From the NCBI GenBank assembly GCA_963169105.1, contig OY720639.1, positions 119,061,117 through 119,125,116 of the forward strand: a stretch of DNA of 64,000 nucleotides, in the 5' to 3' direction. The position numbers were made by a program, and so were the translations under genes. This stretch comes from Ceriagrion tenellum. Taxonomy: Eukaryota > Arthropoda > Insecta > Odonata > Coenagrionidae. Shown here in pieces: positions 24,241 through 36,400 of the stretch (its first letter is position 1; the number at the start of each line of letters is the position of its first letter). A model generated the notes under the pieces. It was not told the origin of the DNA, searched no databases, and worked only from the letters and a program-made list of their open reading frames with translations.

Positions 24241-27200
24241 GAATGGTAGATGACGAACGCGTAGATGACGAACTAACGAACATTCATTTTTATATTTTAA
24301 ATAATTTAGGATGTAAAAAGCCTTTGAATGTCACCGATTCCATACCATTACCATTCATATTTTTTTCCGGAGCATTTGGCATTAAATTTCTGGAGAGAGT
24401 CTTGAGCCTTCAGCTATTATTGAGTTGATAATCGGAATGCTCACGGCATGCACATAGGCCACGTGGTGAAGGGAAATGGAGTTAAATTTCCTTCTACAAA
24501 ATGGTACGTGAGAGAAGTCACCGTGCTTTGAATTCGCCGCAACAATAGCGACACGAGGCTGTTAACCCAGATCCCTAATCCGAATCCCCGAAATGTTGAG
24601 TCTGGATCGGGAAAATCGCGAGACGAAATACTACGAATCCCGTGCGCTTTCCCTTGCGACGTCAAGCTGTGGAGTTGAGGCAATTAACGCCCTCAGTGGC
24701 TGAACGATTGTTTTTGCTCCACCCATAAATCAGTTTGCTCGTAAGGTGCTGTCGTTCCCCGAATTGGATTGGAGTTCTTATCTACAAAGCTATAGCGTTA
24801 ATTGCGATTTCAATAGGGCGATTATATCATTGCAAAGGAATAAGATTGCATGATAAATTACTAGGATGCGTATTGTATTGAGGTGTCATTCATAGAATTG
24901 AAGAGGAAATGAAGCTCTTTTTGGAACTTGAGCACAGAAATTACAGTGTATATGTATTAGGATAAGAGGGGAAATTGTTTGAGGGAATAAGATTGACACA
25001 GGCCAAGGAGATGGAGGGCGTTCTCAGAGTTAACAACGTGTAGTTACGGCTTTAATTGAAAATAAGAATAATAACATTGAATTGAGATTTTGAATAGTTG
25101 CAGTCATTACACGACATGAAGAGAAGATGAAAAAATCATAGCTGGGTATGTAATATAGGTAATATTACGTATAATCCCGACCATTTAGCAATAGTTTCCC
25201 GATAGAAACGAATAAAATACAGAACATAAATTCATTATTATAGTTTCCCATGCTTTTGCAAATTATCCGACCTGTATTGCCATTGTTTTTTACTTTTCCA
25301 TTGGTTTATTAGGCCTTTAAAAAAATTTTCACGCTTGGGAGTTCATTGCGAATTACAAAACGCCGGATTCAAATTACAAGTTATTTTTTTATTCAAAGTT
25401 TCATTCCATACTTGTTTCCGGATGTATATTACATATTTCAACGGCGTTCACAAATCTTGACATCATTTTCCTCCTCTTCCGCAACACTCCCTCGTATCTC
25501 GGGCTTCAGCGTCTCATTTCATCTCATTGCTCCATCGATCATTTCTCCCGTCTTCATATTTCCTCCTTTAATATCCTTTTTATGCGTAATGTCTGTCATT
25601 GTTTCACTCAGCTTGCATATCAGTCCACTTTGTCTTCCCCGTCACCCACCCATTTCTCAAAATATACAGTCTTCCTGTATAATAGAACTAATTTAAAACG
25701 TATTCCGTGCCGCACTCCATAACAGTTTTCAAAACTCTCTCTTCAAGTCAATATCCACAGTCATTTTCACCAGGTACTTATTCTTCGTTGATGCCTCCCC
25801 TATTGACGTATTGTTCCACCTAATACCAATTACGTAGATTGCATGTCCATTGTCACTAGGAATACTGCCGAAGTAAGTGTTCAACCTGCTCTCTCATATA
25901 AAATTCCATTCCAAATTGACGATTATATTAGAGTTTCGCTATCTCGATAATCTCATTAGCTCTTATTGTCTCAGCTCATGCGTGATAGTGATGAACGGGC
26001 CCAATAGGAGCTCTAATCGTTAAAACGAGATTACTCTTTGAAAGCTCTAAAAGGCTTATCTTGACCTTTATACTCCTGTGTTCTTCGCTATTTTGTCTCT
26101 TAATCTTTGAAACTACGATTTAGTTTCTAAAAGGGCTAAACGGGAGCGTCATTTTAAGTTCATTCTATTCCCCCTAAAAACTTAAATTCACAGACAATGT
26201 AAGTGAATGCGACGTCCCTTCCTGCCACACATTCCATTACCTTTAGGCTATTTGATTTCTAAAAGGGAAACTTTTCCACCTATAGAACAATTTGTTAAAT
26301 ATTGTTTGGTAATTTGTTAAATCCACGCCCGCGGTACTTTTAATTTATTTCCCTGCATGATATATTTTCATTAATGATGAGATAAAAAAAATTGGAATTT
26401 ACATAAGGCCTCCATTTTATTTAAAACTATTTTAATACCAGTGCTTTACCGATCGATTTTGATGTGGCCAAAAATAAATTGAGACACAAACCTAGAAATG
26501 AAAGTTCACGGCAACTGTAATCCAAAACTCTCTACGGAATTATCCATTTGTAGGATTTTATTGCCAGTATTCCTACTGATAAAGCTTAATCAAACCGGTA
26601 TGTTAAGTTATTTTCAGTCTAAGCGCCTCCGTGAAAATAATGGGTAAGCATTAGTTGCCTAATGCTTCAAATTTCTGAAACGCGAATTAGCACTAGAAAC
26701 CATGTGTTAATTATAACGTCGGACATGTAAATTTAAATAATAAATCACAATATGCTACAAAAATTTCTTAAATTTTATTTTATCGCCGTCTGTTTAACAA
26801 ATCAACGCAGAAATTTCTTTAACATAGTGAATATTCCGCGTGTTGCGATGATATACGACAGTCTATATAATATCGGGGGTTTAATGGGTACAATACTATC
26901 AACCACGTTCCAGTTTTCAAAACCGGTGTACGAGGCAGCATACCGGATAAGCTCGGATTAGGATACAAATGTGTGGAACACGCTATTTATTGGCATCAAT
27001 ATTGGATATTTTGTTGTAGAAGACTTATAGAATAAGTTTAAACACAAAAAATTACCCCCTTCACTTTGTATGTAAAAGTTAAGCTCAAATACAGTAACAT
27101 GGATACTATGGCTGTTCAAATAGTCATTCAGAATTTAAATATAATGAAAAGCACACAGAGTTATTTGTTTTGTTCATATGGGTCTCGGAGTACGATGTGT

Positions 27201-27518
27201 TTTCTTTATCTTCTGCTTCTTGTTATAGCTCTGAACAAGAAATTCATATTGCTCTGAAACGTTAGCAAGGAGTAACTAGTTCCGATTTATGACCTACCCT
27301 CTTAAAAAAACCTCTTTGGACCCCCGGTCGATGTATAGAACACAGAATTCAAAACAATTTTATCGTATATTTTGTTCAAATTTCACTAATTGTGGTACGG
27401 GTTGTAAGCACTGTATTCTTACAAAAACTAATTACACTCTTCGTGATGTTTGTGCGCATATTTCTGAAGAGAGAGAGATTGGTGCAAACCTGTAGGAAGT
27501 ATTAGCAGGACCATCCAA
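24241..27518. other. AT-rich non-coding stretch
   Basis: No gene or element supported. Open frames of 60-116 codons (for example 25346-25696) lack recognisable domains. Confidence 0.45.
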
Positions 27519-27546
27519 CTTCCCCCCACTCCTCCCCCCCCCCCTC
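27519..27546. repeat. C-rich low-complexity run
   Basis: Runs of 6 and about 11 consecutive C residues separated by CTCCT-like bases. Seen directly. Confidence 0.8.
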
Positions 27547-27676
27547 GAACTGCCTTGGAGTACAGCCCTTGAGGAGCAGATAATCGTTGGACATCCGAGG
27601 TTAAGATAGTTTCCGAAACAAGCAATAGTGCCTAATCATTGAAGTGATAAAGAAAATGAATAAGTTTGCTGGGTGC

Positions 27677-27785
27677 GGAGAATTTCAAGTGCAGGGCTCC
27701 GTTCGTCGGATGGGACGGAAAACTGTGGACTCCCAGACGCACTTCATTAAGAGCTGATTTATACCAACACCGGGTTCCTCATGAA
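27677..27785 (+). mobile_element. Diverged SINE fragment
   Basis: The segment aligns with the middle of the intact SINE at 28448-28756. It has the GGAGAATTTCAAGTGCAGGG, CTCCGTTCGTCGGATGGGAC, TTCATTAAGAGCTGAT and ACACCGGGTTCC blocks at matching spacing, with many substitutions. The tRNA-like head and tail are not recognisable; weak similarity may continue upstream to about 27580. It is an older copy of the same family. Confidence 0.65.
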
Positions 27786-28434
27786 ATCCTCTTAACTGCC
27801 CTGTACTGTGAACTCACCTCGGTTGAAAACTATCCCACACAAAACAAGGAAAATAAGCTTACAGTCTTAATTTGCACCTATCAACAAACTTATTACCACT
27901 CGTAATCCATCATCTTAAATCTTAGTTTCTTACAAGCCGACTCATCGCACAAGTATCGATTTCATCGTCTGCGAATTATTGCCCTTATCATTCCATTAAA
28001 ACCAACGGATAAATAATACACTCGCAGAAAAAATACGCAGTCCCTATACACTTTTTTTCTATCATCTAAAGACCTAAAAGCGATGTCTTCTCGAAAAGAG
28101 CTTTTCCATTTTCACAGACCTACGATTCCGTCAGTAAGGTTGAATGGCACATTCCACCTTTCAGACCTGTCTCATATTCTTCCAGACGTCTTTATTACGA
28201 CCAAGAAGCCCTTTTATGCCTTCTGGGACCAACAGGTGGTCGAAGTTGGGGGAAAAAATATTCGGGCCCGAAAATGAGAGAGGCGAAAGAGTGGTTCAAA
28301 GTGCAAAATCTCGAAAACCAAGAGCAAAATTGTGATCTTCGCGTGCTCTGTTGTCAGGGAGGGAGAACTTCTTTCTTGTGAGAAGCTGTGAGAGGGGCTC
28401 TATTGATGTTCCTCCTCCGATAAGTACATCATAA
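27786..28434. other. non-coding spacer between SINE copies
   Basis: No gene or further repeat recognised. Two overlapping 63-64 codon frames at 28083-28335 look random. Confidence 0.45.
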
Positions 28435-28447
28435 TTGTTCTAAATCC
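28435..28447. repeat. Target-site duplication of SINE, left copy
   Basis: TTGTTCTAAATCC, partner of TTGTTCAAAATCC at 28757-28769 (12 of 13 identical). Confidence 0.85.
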
Positions 28448-28756
28448 GGGGGATCGGGTTGGTGTGGTGGCTAGAGTACTGGCTAACCATACGGACGGTC
28501 AGGGTTCAAATCCATGCAGAGAAGTATGTTTTTCAGAGGAAACCCGATCCCTAATTAAGCGTCTTGTGGAGGGCACTTCCAAGTACAGTACTCCGTCTGT
28601 CGGATGGGACGTTAAACCGTGGTCCCCTTGGCGCCTTTCGTTAAGAGCAGGCTAATGCCGACGCCAGGTTTCTACCCACCCTTCCTCCCTTACCTATTCC
28701 CTATGGCGCAAATGACCTTTGTTGTCGGTCGCCTCCCCAAATATCCTATCCTATCC
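28448..28756 (+). mobile_element. Full-length tRNA-derived SINE, 309 bp
   Basis: This is the intact reference copy. It has a tRNA-like head with an A-box-like GGCTAGAGTACTGG (about 28469-28482) and a perfect B-box GGTTCAAATCC (28503-28513) at normal spacing, then a unique body of about 220 bp. The 3' end is short ATCCT repeats (28742-28756). Flanking duplications of 13 bp with one mismatch mark a retrotransposed insertion. Three other copies lie in the window (18.8-19.7, 27.7 and 30.6 kb). The partner LINE is unknown; its 3' end should share the ATCCT tail. A 63-codon open frame through it is incidental. Confidence 0.93.
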
Positions 28757-28769
28757 TTGTTCAAAATCC
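28757..28769. repeat. Target-site duplication of SINE, right copy
   Basis: Partner of 28435-28447. Confidence 0.85.
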
Positions 28770-29812
28770 ACCTTTACATTAAGTTTACTTATATTGCAGT
28801 AGTCAGCGGCTTGCAAGTGACACTTCGAAGTTTGCATTGTGATGTCTTGGAGAAGTAATCGACGCATAATCCATCAATATTTTAATTACTTTTGGAAGAA
28901 GATAGACTTGGGTTTTGTCTGCAAACAGCAACAATAAATACTTTTCTAATGACGCATGGCGTATGGTAAAATCCTGATCAACTTTCTTCGAGCTCGGCTT
29001 GAAAATACTGCCAGTTCTTTAATTAGCTGGCGGAGTATCGACGTGTGAATATTATTTTTCAACCTATTGGTAAGTCTTTGTACTCTCCTTGTATTTTGCA
29101 ATTAGAAATTAAATTCCTTATTCAACACTCTGAATACATAAACATATATATTTCATGCAATTTCAGTAAAATATATAAGTCCCTTAAAAATGCCTATTGG
29201 CACGAATATCGGTTGAAGGATTTTCTAAAATGCTATACGTTTACTTCCATATTTCATTTTTATAGAGGTAATGTGTAACCAGAACAATACTCTACATGTG
29301 GCAATTCAGATTACAAAACATATCGTTGAACTTTCCCGTAATGTAATGAACCTGCATATCCCATAACAATTTTGCTTCCTGCTTATGATATTTTGGAGAG
29401 CACTGCCGTCTAAATTCTTTAAAATAATATGAAGTAGGCTACAAATGCTGCTAGGGAAAAATTGCAGCAATGACATAGAGCTAAATGGTCTGCATATAAA
29501 GAGTGGGAATAAAAATTCTTTAGATAACGAAGACTTTGTAAGAGCTCATTCTGATTACGAGGACATTAAACGCAAAAGATTATTTGGAGGGATTGCGCAT
29601 GGAAAACATAACAAAAATATTTCTAGTGAATGACATGCAATATGTAAAGATCAAAACAATTTTGGCACTACTGTGAACACCGGTTATGCGGTGGAACGCT
29701 CACCCAATATAATTTGAAGGTACTGTGGATCATTACTCCTGGTGAAATGGTCGAGGAGCCGATCGATTCCTTTAGCCTCTTTATATAAAGGAAAATTCTA
29801 AATGAAATTGTT
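28770..29812. other. AT-rich non-coding stretch
   Basis: No gene or repeat recognised. The 62-77 codon frames at 29045-29278 and 29445-29633 have no known domain. Confidence 0.45.
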
Positions 29813-29830
29813 CTCTATACCGGTATAGAG
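29813..29830. repeat. 18-bp perfect palindrome
   Basis: CTCTATACCGGTATAGAG is its own reverse complement. Possible dimeric protein-binding site or chance. Confidence 0.7.
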
Positions 29831-29983
29831 TCCATTAGGTTGCAGGAATGGGATATCACTTGGGTCCATATGGATACCGTCAAACTTGATACATTAATTG
29901 GATTCTTAATAACCGCAAGACATCTAAGGCCCTGCATAGTAAGTGTTCCTCGATTTTGGAGACCTTTGAATTGACCCCAAAAA

Positions 29984-30023
29984 GTACGCCTCTTTATCCC
30001 AAAATTAGGATATAGAGGCGTAC
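29984..30023. repeat. Short hairpin with 16-bp arms
   Basis: GTACGCCTCTTTATCC and GGATATAGAGGCGTAC pair with one mismatch around an 8-base loop, about 150 bp after the palindrome at 29813. The role is unknown. Confidence 0.75.
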
Positions 30024-30574
30024 AGGACGTTGGTTGTTCTTGTCGTGGGGGCGCACTTAATCAAATTCAGGCGAAGCTGGAAACGGGAAACTCCCCAATC
30101 TCATGCGTCACCATTTCTTTTAAAGTAAAAAAATGACTCCTATGGTACGGAATTTTTCCTGAGGAATCAAGACTGCGGAAACTCGATACGTTAGGCTATT
30201 CCTATTAAAGAATGGAAGAGAGAAGATCTTTTACTCTTATTAAGTATCATATCCAAGGAGGGGACTATTTTTCCCGGCCTATAATTCCAAACTCAATGAG
30301 AAATATCTATTACACGAGAGGTTTTGGAGGGCAAGTTGATGGGGCTTGTGAAACTCAATCCATTCGTGTATACAAGACACTAGCTACGCACGTCGGGTTA
30401 CATTCATGTGGGGGTAACTGATACTTAGGTAACTCTAAAATCGATGGGGTAAACTGCATATTTCATCCGAATATCTCAGAGGCATAATTTATTATTACTT
30501 ACGCATTAAAGTTAAACATTAATATTTAATTTGATCATTTATAACGATAAATACCCTACAACAAAAGTTTCAGA

Positions 30575-30866
30575 ATAGGAGTTGGTGTGGTGGTTGGAAT
30601 TCTGACTTCCCATCCCGGGAAGCTGCATTTTAACCTGATGTCCTGGTAGTGGCGTACATTTTTCAAAGGAAGTCTGGTCTCCACTAGGCAGCTTGGGGGG
30701 CATTTCAAGTAAAAACTTTGTCCGTCTCACGAAACTATAAAATGAGATTCCCTCGGCGTCTGTCGCAGAGAGTAGGGTAACGCTAATGCTGAGTTTCTCC
30801 GTAACGAACATGCCAAACTATCCTAAATGACGCAATTGACCTCACTTGTCCTGCCTACCAATTTGA
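30575..30866 (+). mobile_element. Old degraded SINE copy
   Basis: The head GTTGGTGTGGTGG at 30580 matches the SINE head. The body follows at collinear spacing (CATTTCAAG, CGTCTGTCG, GGTAACGCTAATGCTGAG, GACGCAATTGACC), ending with a CTGCCTACC segment equivalent to the intact copy's CGCCTCCCC. It is much more diverged than the 28.4-kb copy and has no visible target-site duplication, so it is the oldest recognisable member here. Confidence 0.75.
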
Positions 30867-31050
30867 CTCATGAGTCGATGTTTTGGACTCTTTTAAGTGG
30901 CCAGACATTTGAGGTCCTCCAAGGTAAGTATTCATTGACTTAAGAGTAATTCGATATGATCATTTATTCTAGGTCAGTTAAGATATATCAGTAGTTTACC
31001 TCAAAATAAGATAATTGTGGTTTGACGATGAAGAGATTAAGTTGGAAATA

Positions 31051-31165
31051 AGGAGGGCTGATGAGCCCTCCTTATTTACACCTATACTCCTTACTCCTAT
31101 TCTTTATATTACTCTATTACTACCTATACTCCTTATTTACACCTCCTTTATTTACACCTATACGC
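31051..31165. repeat. Perfect 9-bp hairpin joined to a degenerate tandem repeat
   Basis: AGGAGGGCT (31051-31059) pairs with AGCCCTCCT (31064-31072) across a GATG loop. The right arm runs straight into imperfect repeats of CCTTATTTACACCTATACTC (31070, 31131, 31145). The overlapping plus-strand frames consist of the repeat's translation. Confidence 0.75.
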
Positions 31166-34100
31166 TATGTTTTGGATGCCATAAGTTTGAATTTGGGAAA
31201 GTGCATCCATGTTGGTATCACTGGCAGTGTTAGTTGGGTTTGGAGACCTTTGTCTTTTTGGGTACTTTTTTCCGTCTATATTATAAAACGAAGGACTTTA
31301 GATTTTTTGGGCTATCGATTCTTCTACAGGGTATCCTCTTCGAAGCATTTTACAGTTTATTAAAGTGAACGGGACAAGAGCACTTCCAAATTTAGGATAA
31401 AGTATCGCAACTGATGTTGGTAATCCTCAATATGGGAGCAAACGTGATGTTACTTTGGTTAATATTTTTTTAACGCTTCAACTGGATACGAAATTGAAAA
31501 AGAAAGAATTAGCAATGATGAGATCCATGCAAAAAATTAATTATACCGATGAATTTTCTTCCTAATCGCTCTCTCATCGAGCAGTCGTCAATTTTTGGAT
31601 CCTTGGGAAATAGCATTGGTATCTCATGTCCATAAAAAGGGTTAGTCTGTAATTTTGCTGTGGTCCATGCCCATGATAATAATTTTCTTTAGAGAAACAA
31701 AGGAAAGAATAAATAATGCTGTACTACATTGGCACTAAGGGTGGATAAGCATGTATATGGTGCCTCAAATGTTTCAGTTCCACTCCAGAAAGAGAAAAAC
31801 AAGCCAACTGCCCTGTACTTTTTTGTGACGCGCGTAGGATTTCAGTCTATGTCATTTTTACTTAACCATCAGTGGAAACTAAATAAACAGGACGGTCGGC
31901 ATGGTTTCCTCAGAAGTATTGGCAGAGAATGTGGAGAGAATACACATACTGGGATGGATAGACCAAGTGCGATCGGAAATAGAAAGGGGACACATTTATA
32001 ATATTCGGTGTATACAACTGGAAAAAGAAGTTGACAGTAACCCAGAGCAAAAAATAATCAAGCGATCGCAAGGTGACTTGTGCAGTATGTTGAGACAAAT
32101 ATTTCCAATATGCGAGTTTTGATTAAAAAATTATTCCCGTATAATTTTTACTCCAAGCTGAAAGAAATGCAAAAATTTTCTCTTGCGATATATACGTAAA
32201 AATCTTTGCCCTTTAATTGATCTTGTCCAATATTTTTCTTTAAGGTGTGTTTCAGATGGATTAAATATCAAATAAACGTACATCCCATGGAAAATAAGTG
32301 ATTTTTCAAATCACACCGCCAATTTTAACTTCATTGCAATCGAGCGCCATAATGACGCCGAGAATCCGTTTGTGTTACAAAATTCTGGAATCCGTGTGAG
32401 GGTAAAACATTCCCTATAATTTTATTTGGTCACTAAAAATGAAATTAAATCACTAAGTTTGTGACTTTGTAACCTCTATGAATTATTGTGCATGGTGACC
32501 TTGTAACCCCTATGAATTCACAAACGCTGACCATGAAATATTCCTCCATTTTCGTTTGTGTCATTTATTGTATTGCTGAATGGGTGGTCTTTGAATGCAT
32601 TGATTTTTCGGCTTTGGCTAGATGATTGCCATTTGTCAATTCGTCAAGAGTTTTGATTATATGTGTTACTCTTTATTCATTTCCACATATTGCCTCCTTA
32701 TTGATTATGGAAATAGCAGCGGATGACTCAGATTTATTATCTCAAATTTATCTGTTTATCTGTTTATTTATTTATTGTTCAAATTTTATCAGTATGACAA
32801 TTGATGCTAATACATTCTCTCTACTATGGCGTCGGCTTTCAGTTTGTCGGATGTAATATGTGAAACCCGAATTTTGAGTTACCTCAAAGTTGTTTTGAAG
32901 GCTACATCGTCTTATGGTCAATGTTAACCCGGCAACAAGAGAGCCTATTATCTGCTAAACATTGTCCTATCTCCCTATCTTCTTACTTATTCCCTATCCT
33001 TTGCATGGGGGATTTCCTGCCCCCACCCCCTACCCCACTTCCAACCCCCTTCTCCCGGGGCGGTTCCCGAGATAGTTTAAAGATGTAGATTACTACTTCA
33101 TAAGGTTTATTTCTCATACGTTCTAACATCGCATCTAGCTCGAGTTTTCTGTTGCATTGTTGCATCAATCTCCATATCTTTTTCATTTTATTGCCCATCC
33201 CATCTGCTGAAGCATTGACGGAACAATGCTTAAATCACGACTCTCTCAGTCGGATCGATTATGTGGAGTCTGAAAATCAAGCTTCCTCTCACACTCCCTC
33301 TCTGAAGCTCGGTGTGAGCACTCACGAGCCTCTCTTGAATGCGGTGCAATATTTATTGCTCTTATTTATAAAAACGGCTCGCACCGTAAAGAATTGCTGG
33401 GTGGAACTTTATTGCGTGGCACTGCGGGGGAGGTCGGAGACAGAGGTGAGGAAATTTACAAGTGCCTGCTCATATCCCATATCTGAGCGTTGCCTCATGA
33501 ATATGCCACGGTTTGTTGTTTTTTTTTCATTTTTTTTTTAATTTTGCTCAAGAGTCGGAAGTGTTGAGGCTCCTAAATTATTTCTTTGCGTGAAGTCCTC
33601 TCCGGGGAAATGGATGAAAATGCCTAAATATTTAACATGGGTTTTTTTCAACGCAAGGAATCCTTTGCTTGTTCATGACTGCCTTTCCTCTTCTCTTCTA
33701 CCATAGTTTAAAGACAAATGGTTCAGGTTGACGCTTGCGCGAATTCAAAATGTCCGCTCATCAATCACCGAGGTGAAATATGCTAAGCATTGCTCTGAGC
33801 TCCGACAGTGGCAAGTAGCATTTGTTTCCTTAATGAGAATGCTCTCTTTTCTGAATCTAGTGATACTGTTAGTTAGCTCGCGCTCTTCAACAATGTTTAA
33901 CGTACATAGCTTTCTTCGCGTAGAGAATTCCTTGATCCTTGCCTGACCCCTTACTTATCCATCATCGAGATCTTTTTGAATTGCCGCGGTTTTATCAGTA
34001 AACGAGCATATTCATGCTATAAAAGACACTGATTGGCTGCTATCTCTTTAAAACTTAAAAATGACTCCTCATGACCTGACAACATTGATAGGCTTATCAG

Positions 34101-35548
34101 TAATTTAACCGTAGTAATAAGTTAAATATTGCCCTTGCAAACCACGCGGTCGCTTTTATATTGCGACAGCTTTTAGGCGTTAGCCTTAAGCAAAGCTCAG
34201 CATATCGTAACCGTTCGACAATCATTATACGGTGCCCTGATCCAGTACTTCCTCCTTAATGGATTTGAAGAATGAAGGTATTATTTTTATCTCCGCTTTT
34301 TTTCTAACCCGAATGTTGGCCCCATTAAAGTTATCTCCTGCCGCCGATGGTCTGAAGGCAGTTTCAAAGGGTGCGTCGGAAGGAGATGAATCTCAGAGGT
34401 TGGAACGTATTCTGTGATACACTCCATTCCCTTCTCGTTGTGCATTTCCAAGCCACTGCTCCTTTTATCCTCGGATTCTGAGCGGTGGCTTGTGATCCCG
34501 AAAGGCACATAACGCGTGGATCATCGGGATGAGCTCGACTTTATTACTCGGTATCATGTGTATGCTGTTAAGTTTCTGAAGATGATATGTTACTCGAGGG
34601 TGGTTCAAAAGAAAACATTTTAAGTGCGATAACAATTCAAAAACTAGAACTCGGACTTAAAAATAAGACGTCAATGAGCCGTGTGAAAATGGACAAGGGT
34701 TCATCGCACGTCTTCGGGATTACGTTGAAAATGTAGCATATTGTATGTATCGTATTGCCAAATGAAAATGTATAAAGGTTTACATTTGAACCTCTCTCTA
34801 ATCATATTCGCTCGGAAAGTCAGTATTATCAGTGAGTGCACATTATAGTGTTTCAGCTGAAGTATGATACAAGAAAACCAGCATTTATTTAAAACACTAA
34901 TATGGAGAAAACGGGAAAATTTATATCTCCGCAAAAGATCGTAGGAAGAGACAGTGAAGACTAACCATATGGCCCCATTGATACTAATTTCGTTTCTAAT
35001 TTTATCAAATACCATTTTTTCATTAATTACAGCTTGATGAGACTGCAAATCCATTCGTGATTGGCAAAAATCTTATTAAGTAACTAAGGAGAGGTTTTTA
35101 TGATCTTTCTTGGAGATACTTAGTCAAATTCGGTTCATAATGTGATGTGAAAGTAATATAAATGTAAAAAGTGAAATGTGTACGATGTTATTTGTTTTGA
35201 TAGTGTTTATGTTGCATAGTAATATCTTTTGAGCAATAATATCAATACAATTCACACTCTCCGAATGAGGTATACACACTTTTTTCCACCTAAATTTATA
35301 AAGGCACGGCTGTCTTCAAAACCTCGGCGTCTTTATTAGGTAAATCATTTCAAAGTTAAGGCTAGCGGTATACTTACTCTTATTTATGAAAAAGGAGTGG
35401 TGTCTCTCTGAGGGTGCGTCGGTTATTCGTCGAAAATTACAAAACCGACTGAGCTAAAATTTTGAATAAGTCCAGCGTACCAATGAAGGAGTGCTTTATA
35501 GTCTAGGCTAAAATCTCAAAAAGGGCCTTATGAGTCTAGGGGCATTTC
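31166..35548. other. non-coding stretch with one small tandem repeat
   Basis: Positions 32461-32518 hold GTGACTTTGTAACCTCTATG and a near-identical copy 34 bases later. A poly-T-rich run lies at 33520-33540. Frames at 33152-33541 (129 codons) and 34701-35054 (minus, 117 codons) carry no recognisable domain. Confidence 0.45.
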
Positions 35549-36180
35549 GTAAAAAAGTTCCGCAACAGCCCTATATCGACCCTGCTGAACACGAAAATTG
35601 CTGTTGCGCAACTGAAAAATGGACCGGAAGTGAGATATTCATGATGGTGACCAAGATGGCGTCTAAGTTAAAAATATGCCGTTTTCTCTTACATTTCGGA
35701 GTAAATTGATAGTTTTAACGTCTATTCTTATGAATTTATTAGTCAAAAAAAGAATCTTGAACCAAAAATGACATTTGGATGTTATTTTTCAAGATATTTT
35801 GAAATTTCACGGAATACCCTAGGTGTCTACTGCCTAAAAGTCATATTTTCCGGCAAACAGCGCCACAAATCAGAATAATATTACCAACAAAAGTTTTAGT
35901 AAATTTAATAAGCTTTTATTTAAATCTACATTCAGCTTCATACGATAAATAGTAACAGAGCCACGTCAATTACAAGAGAGGCGTGTATCGCGCTGCTGTT
36001 GCCAAGCGGCCGAGCCCGTCCTGCTGCGCCCGTCCTTTCCAGTTCAGAATTCGACAAGTTATAGGTATTTCGTATAATAACATGGCAACAACCCATTTCC
36101 CCATATTTCGACCATGCTGAATCCGAAATTCGGGGTTGCCCAGCTGAAAAATTGACCGGAAGTGAGATATTTAAGATGGC
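35549..36180. repeat. Pair of about 110-bp direct repeats, 516-518 bp apart
   Basis: 35549-35660 and 36065-36180 share CATTTCGTA/TATTTCGTA, GGCAACA(A/G)CCC, CGACC(A/C)TGCTGAA, an AACTG/AGCTGAAAAAT block, and the run GACCGGAAGTGAGATATT followed by ATGATGG / AAGATGG. The similarity is patchy at the start and strong at the end. Together they may be two units of an old tandem or terminal repeats of one element. The sequence between holds no recognisable coding part. Confidence 0.7.
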
Positions 36181-36400
36181 GCCGATACTCGAATGGGACG
36201 ATATTTTCGAAATTTTTACCGCATGAGCGTGGTTCAGATTTGTAAAAAAATAATTTATTTTTTGAGTTTCGTAAGATATAGCGCACCAAATGGAACAAAT
36301 TTACTCATATTTGCACCCAAAGTTATGTTTTTTAAACAAAGCGTTTAGTCACAAGATCGAAATCGGTGTGGGTTTGCCGAGTGTGGCATCATATACTGGC

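Noticed and set aside
28469..28513. tRNA gene suggested by A-box and B-box
   Set aside because: The boxes belong to the SINE head. The downstream sequence does not close an acceptor stem, and the unit is bracketed by target-site duplications.
28464..28655. 63-codon frame in the SINE
   Set aside because: Translation of repeat DNA. A minus-strand frame at 19524-19754 over the other copy gives similar peptides for the same reason.
34596..34640. Mariner-like string GAGGGTGGTTCAAAAG
   Set aside because: Isolated short match with no inverted partner.
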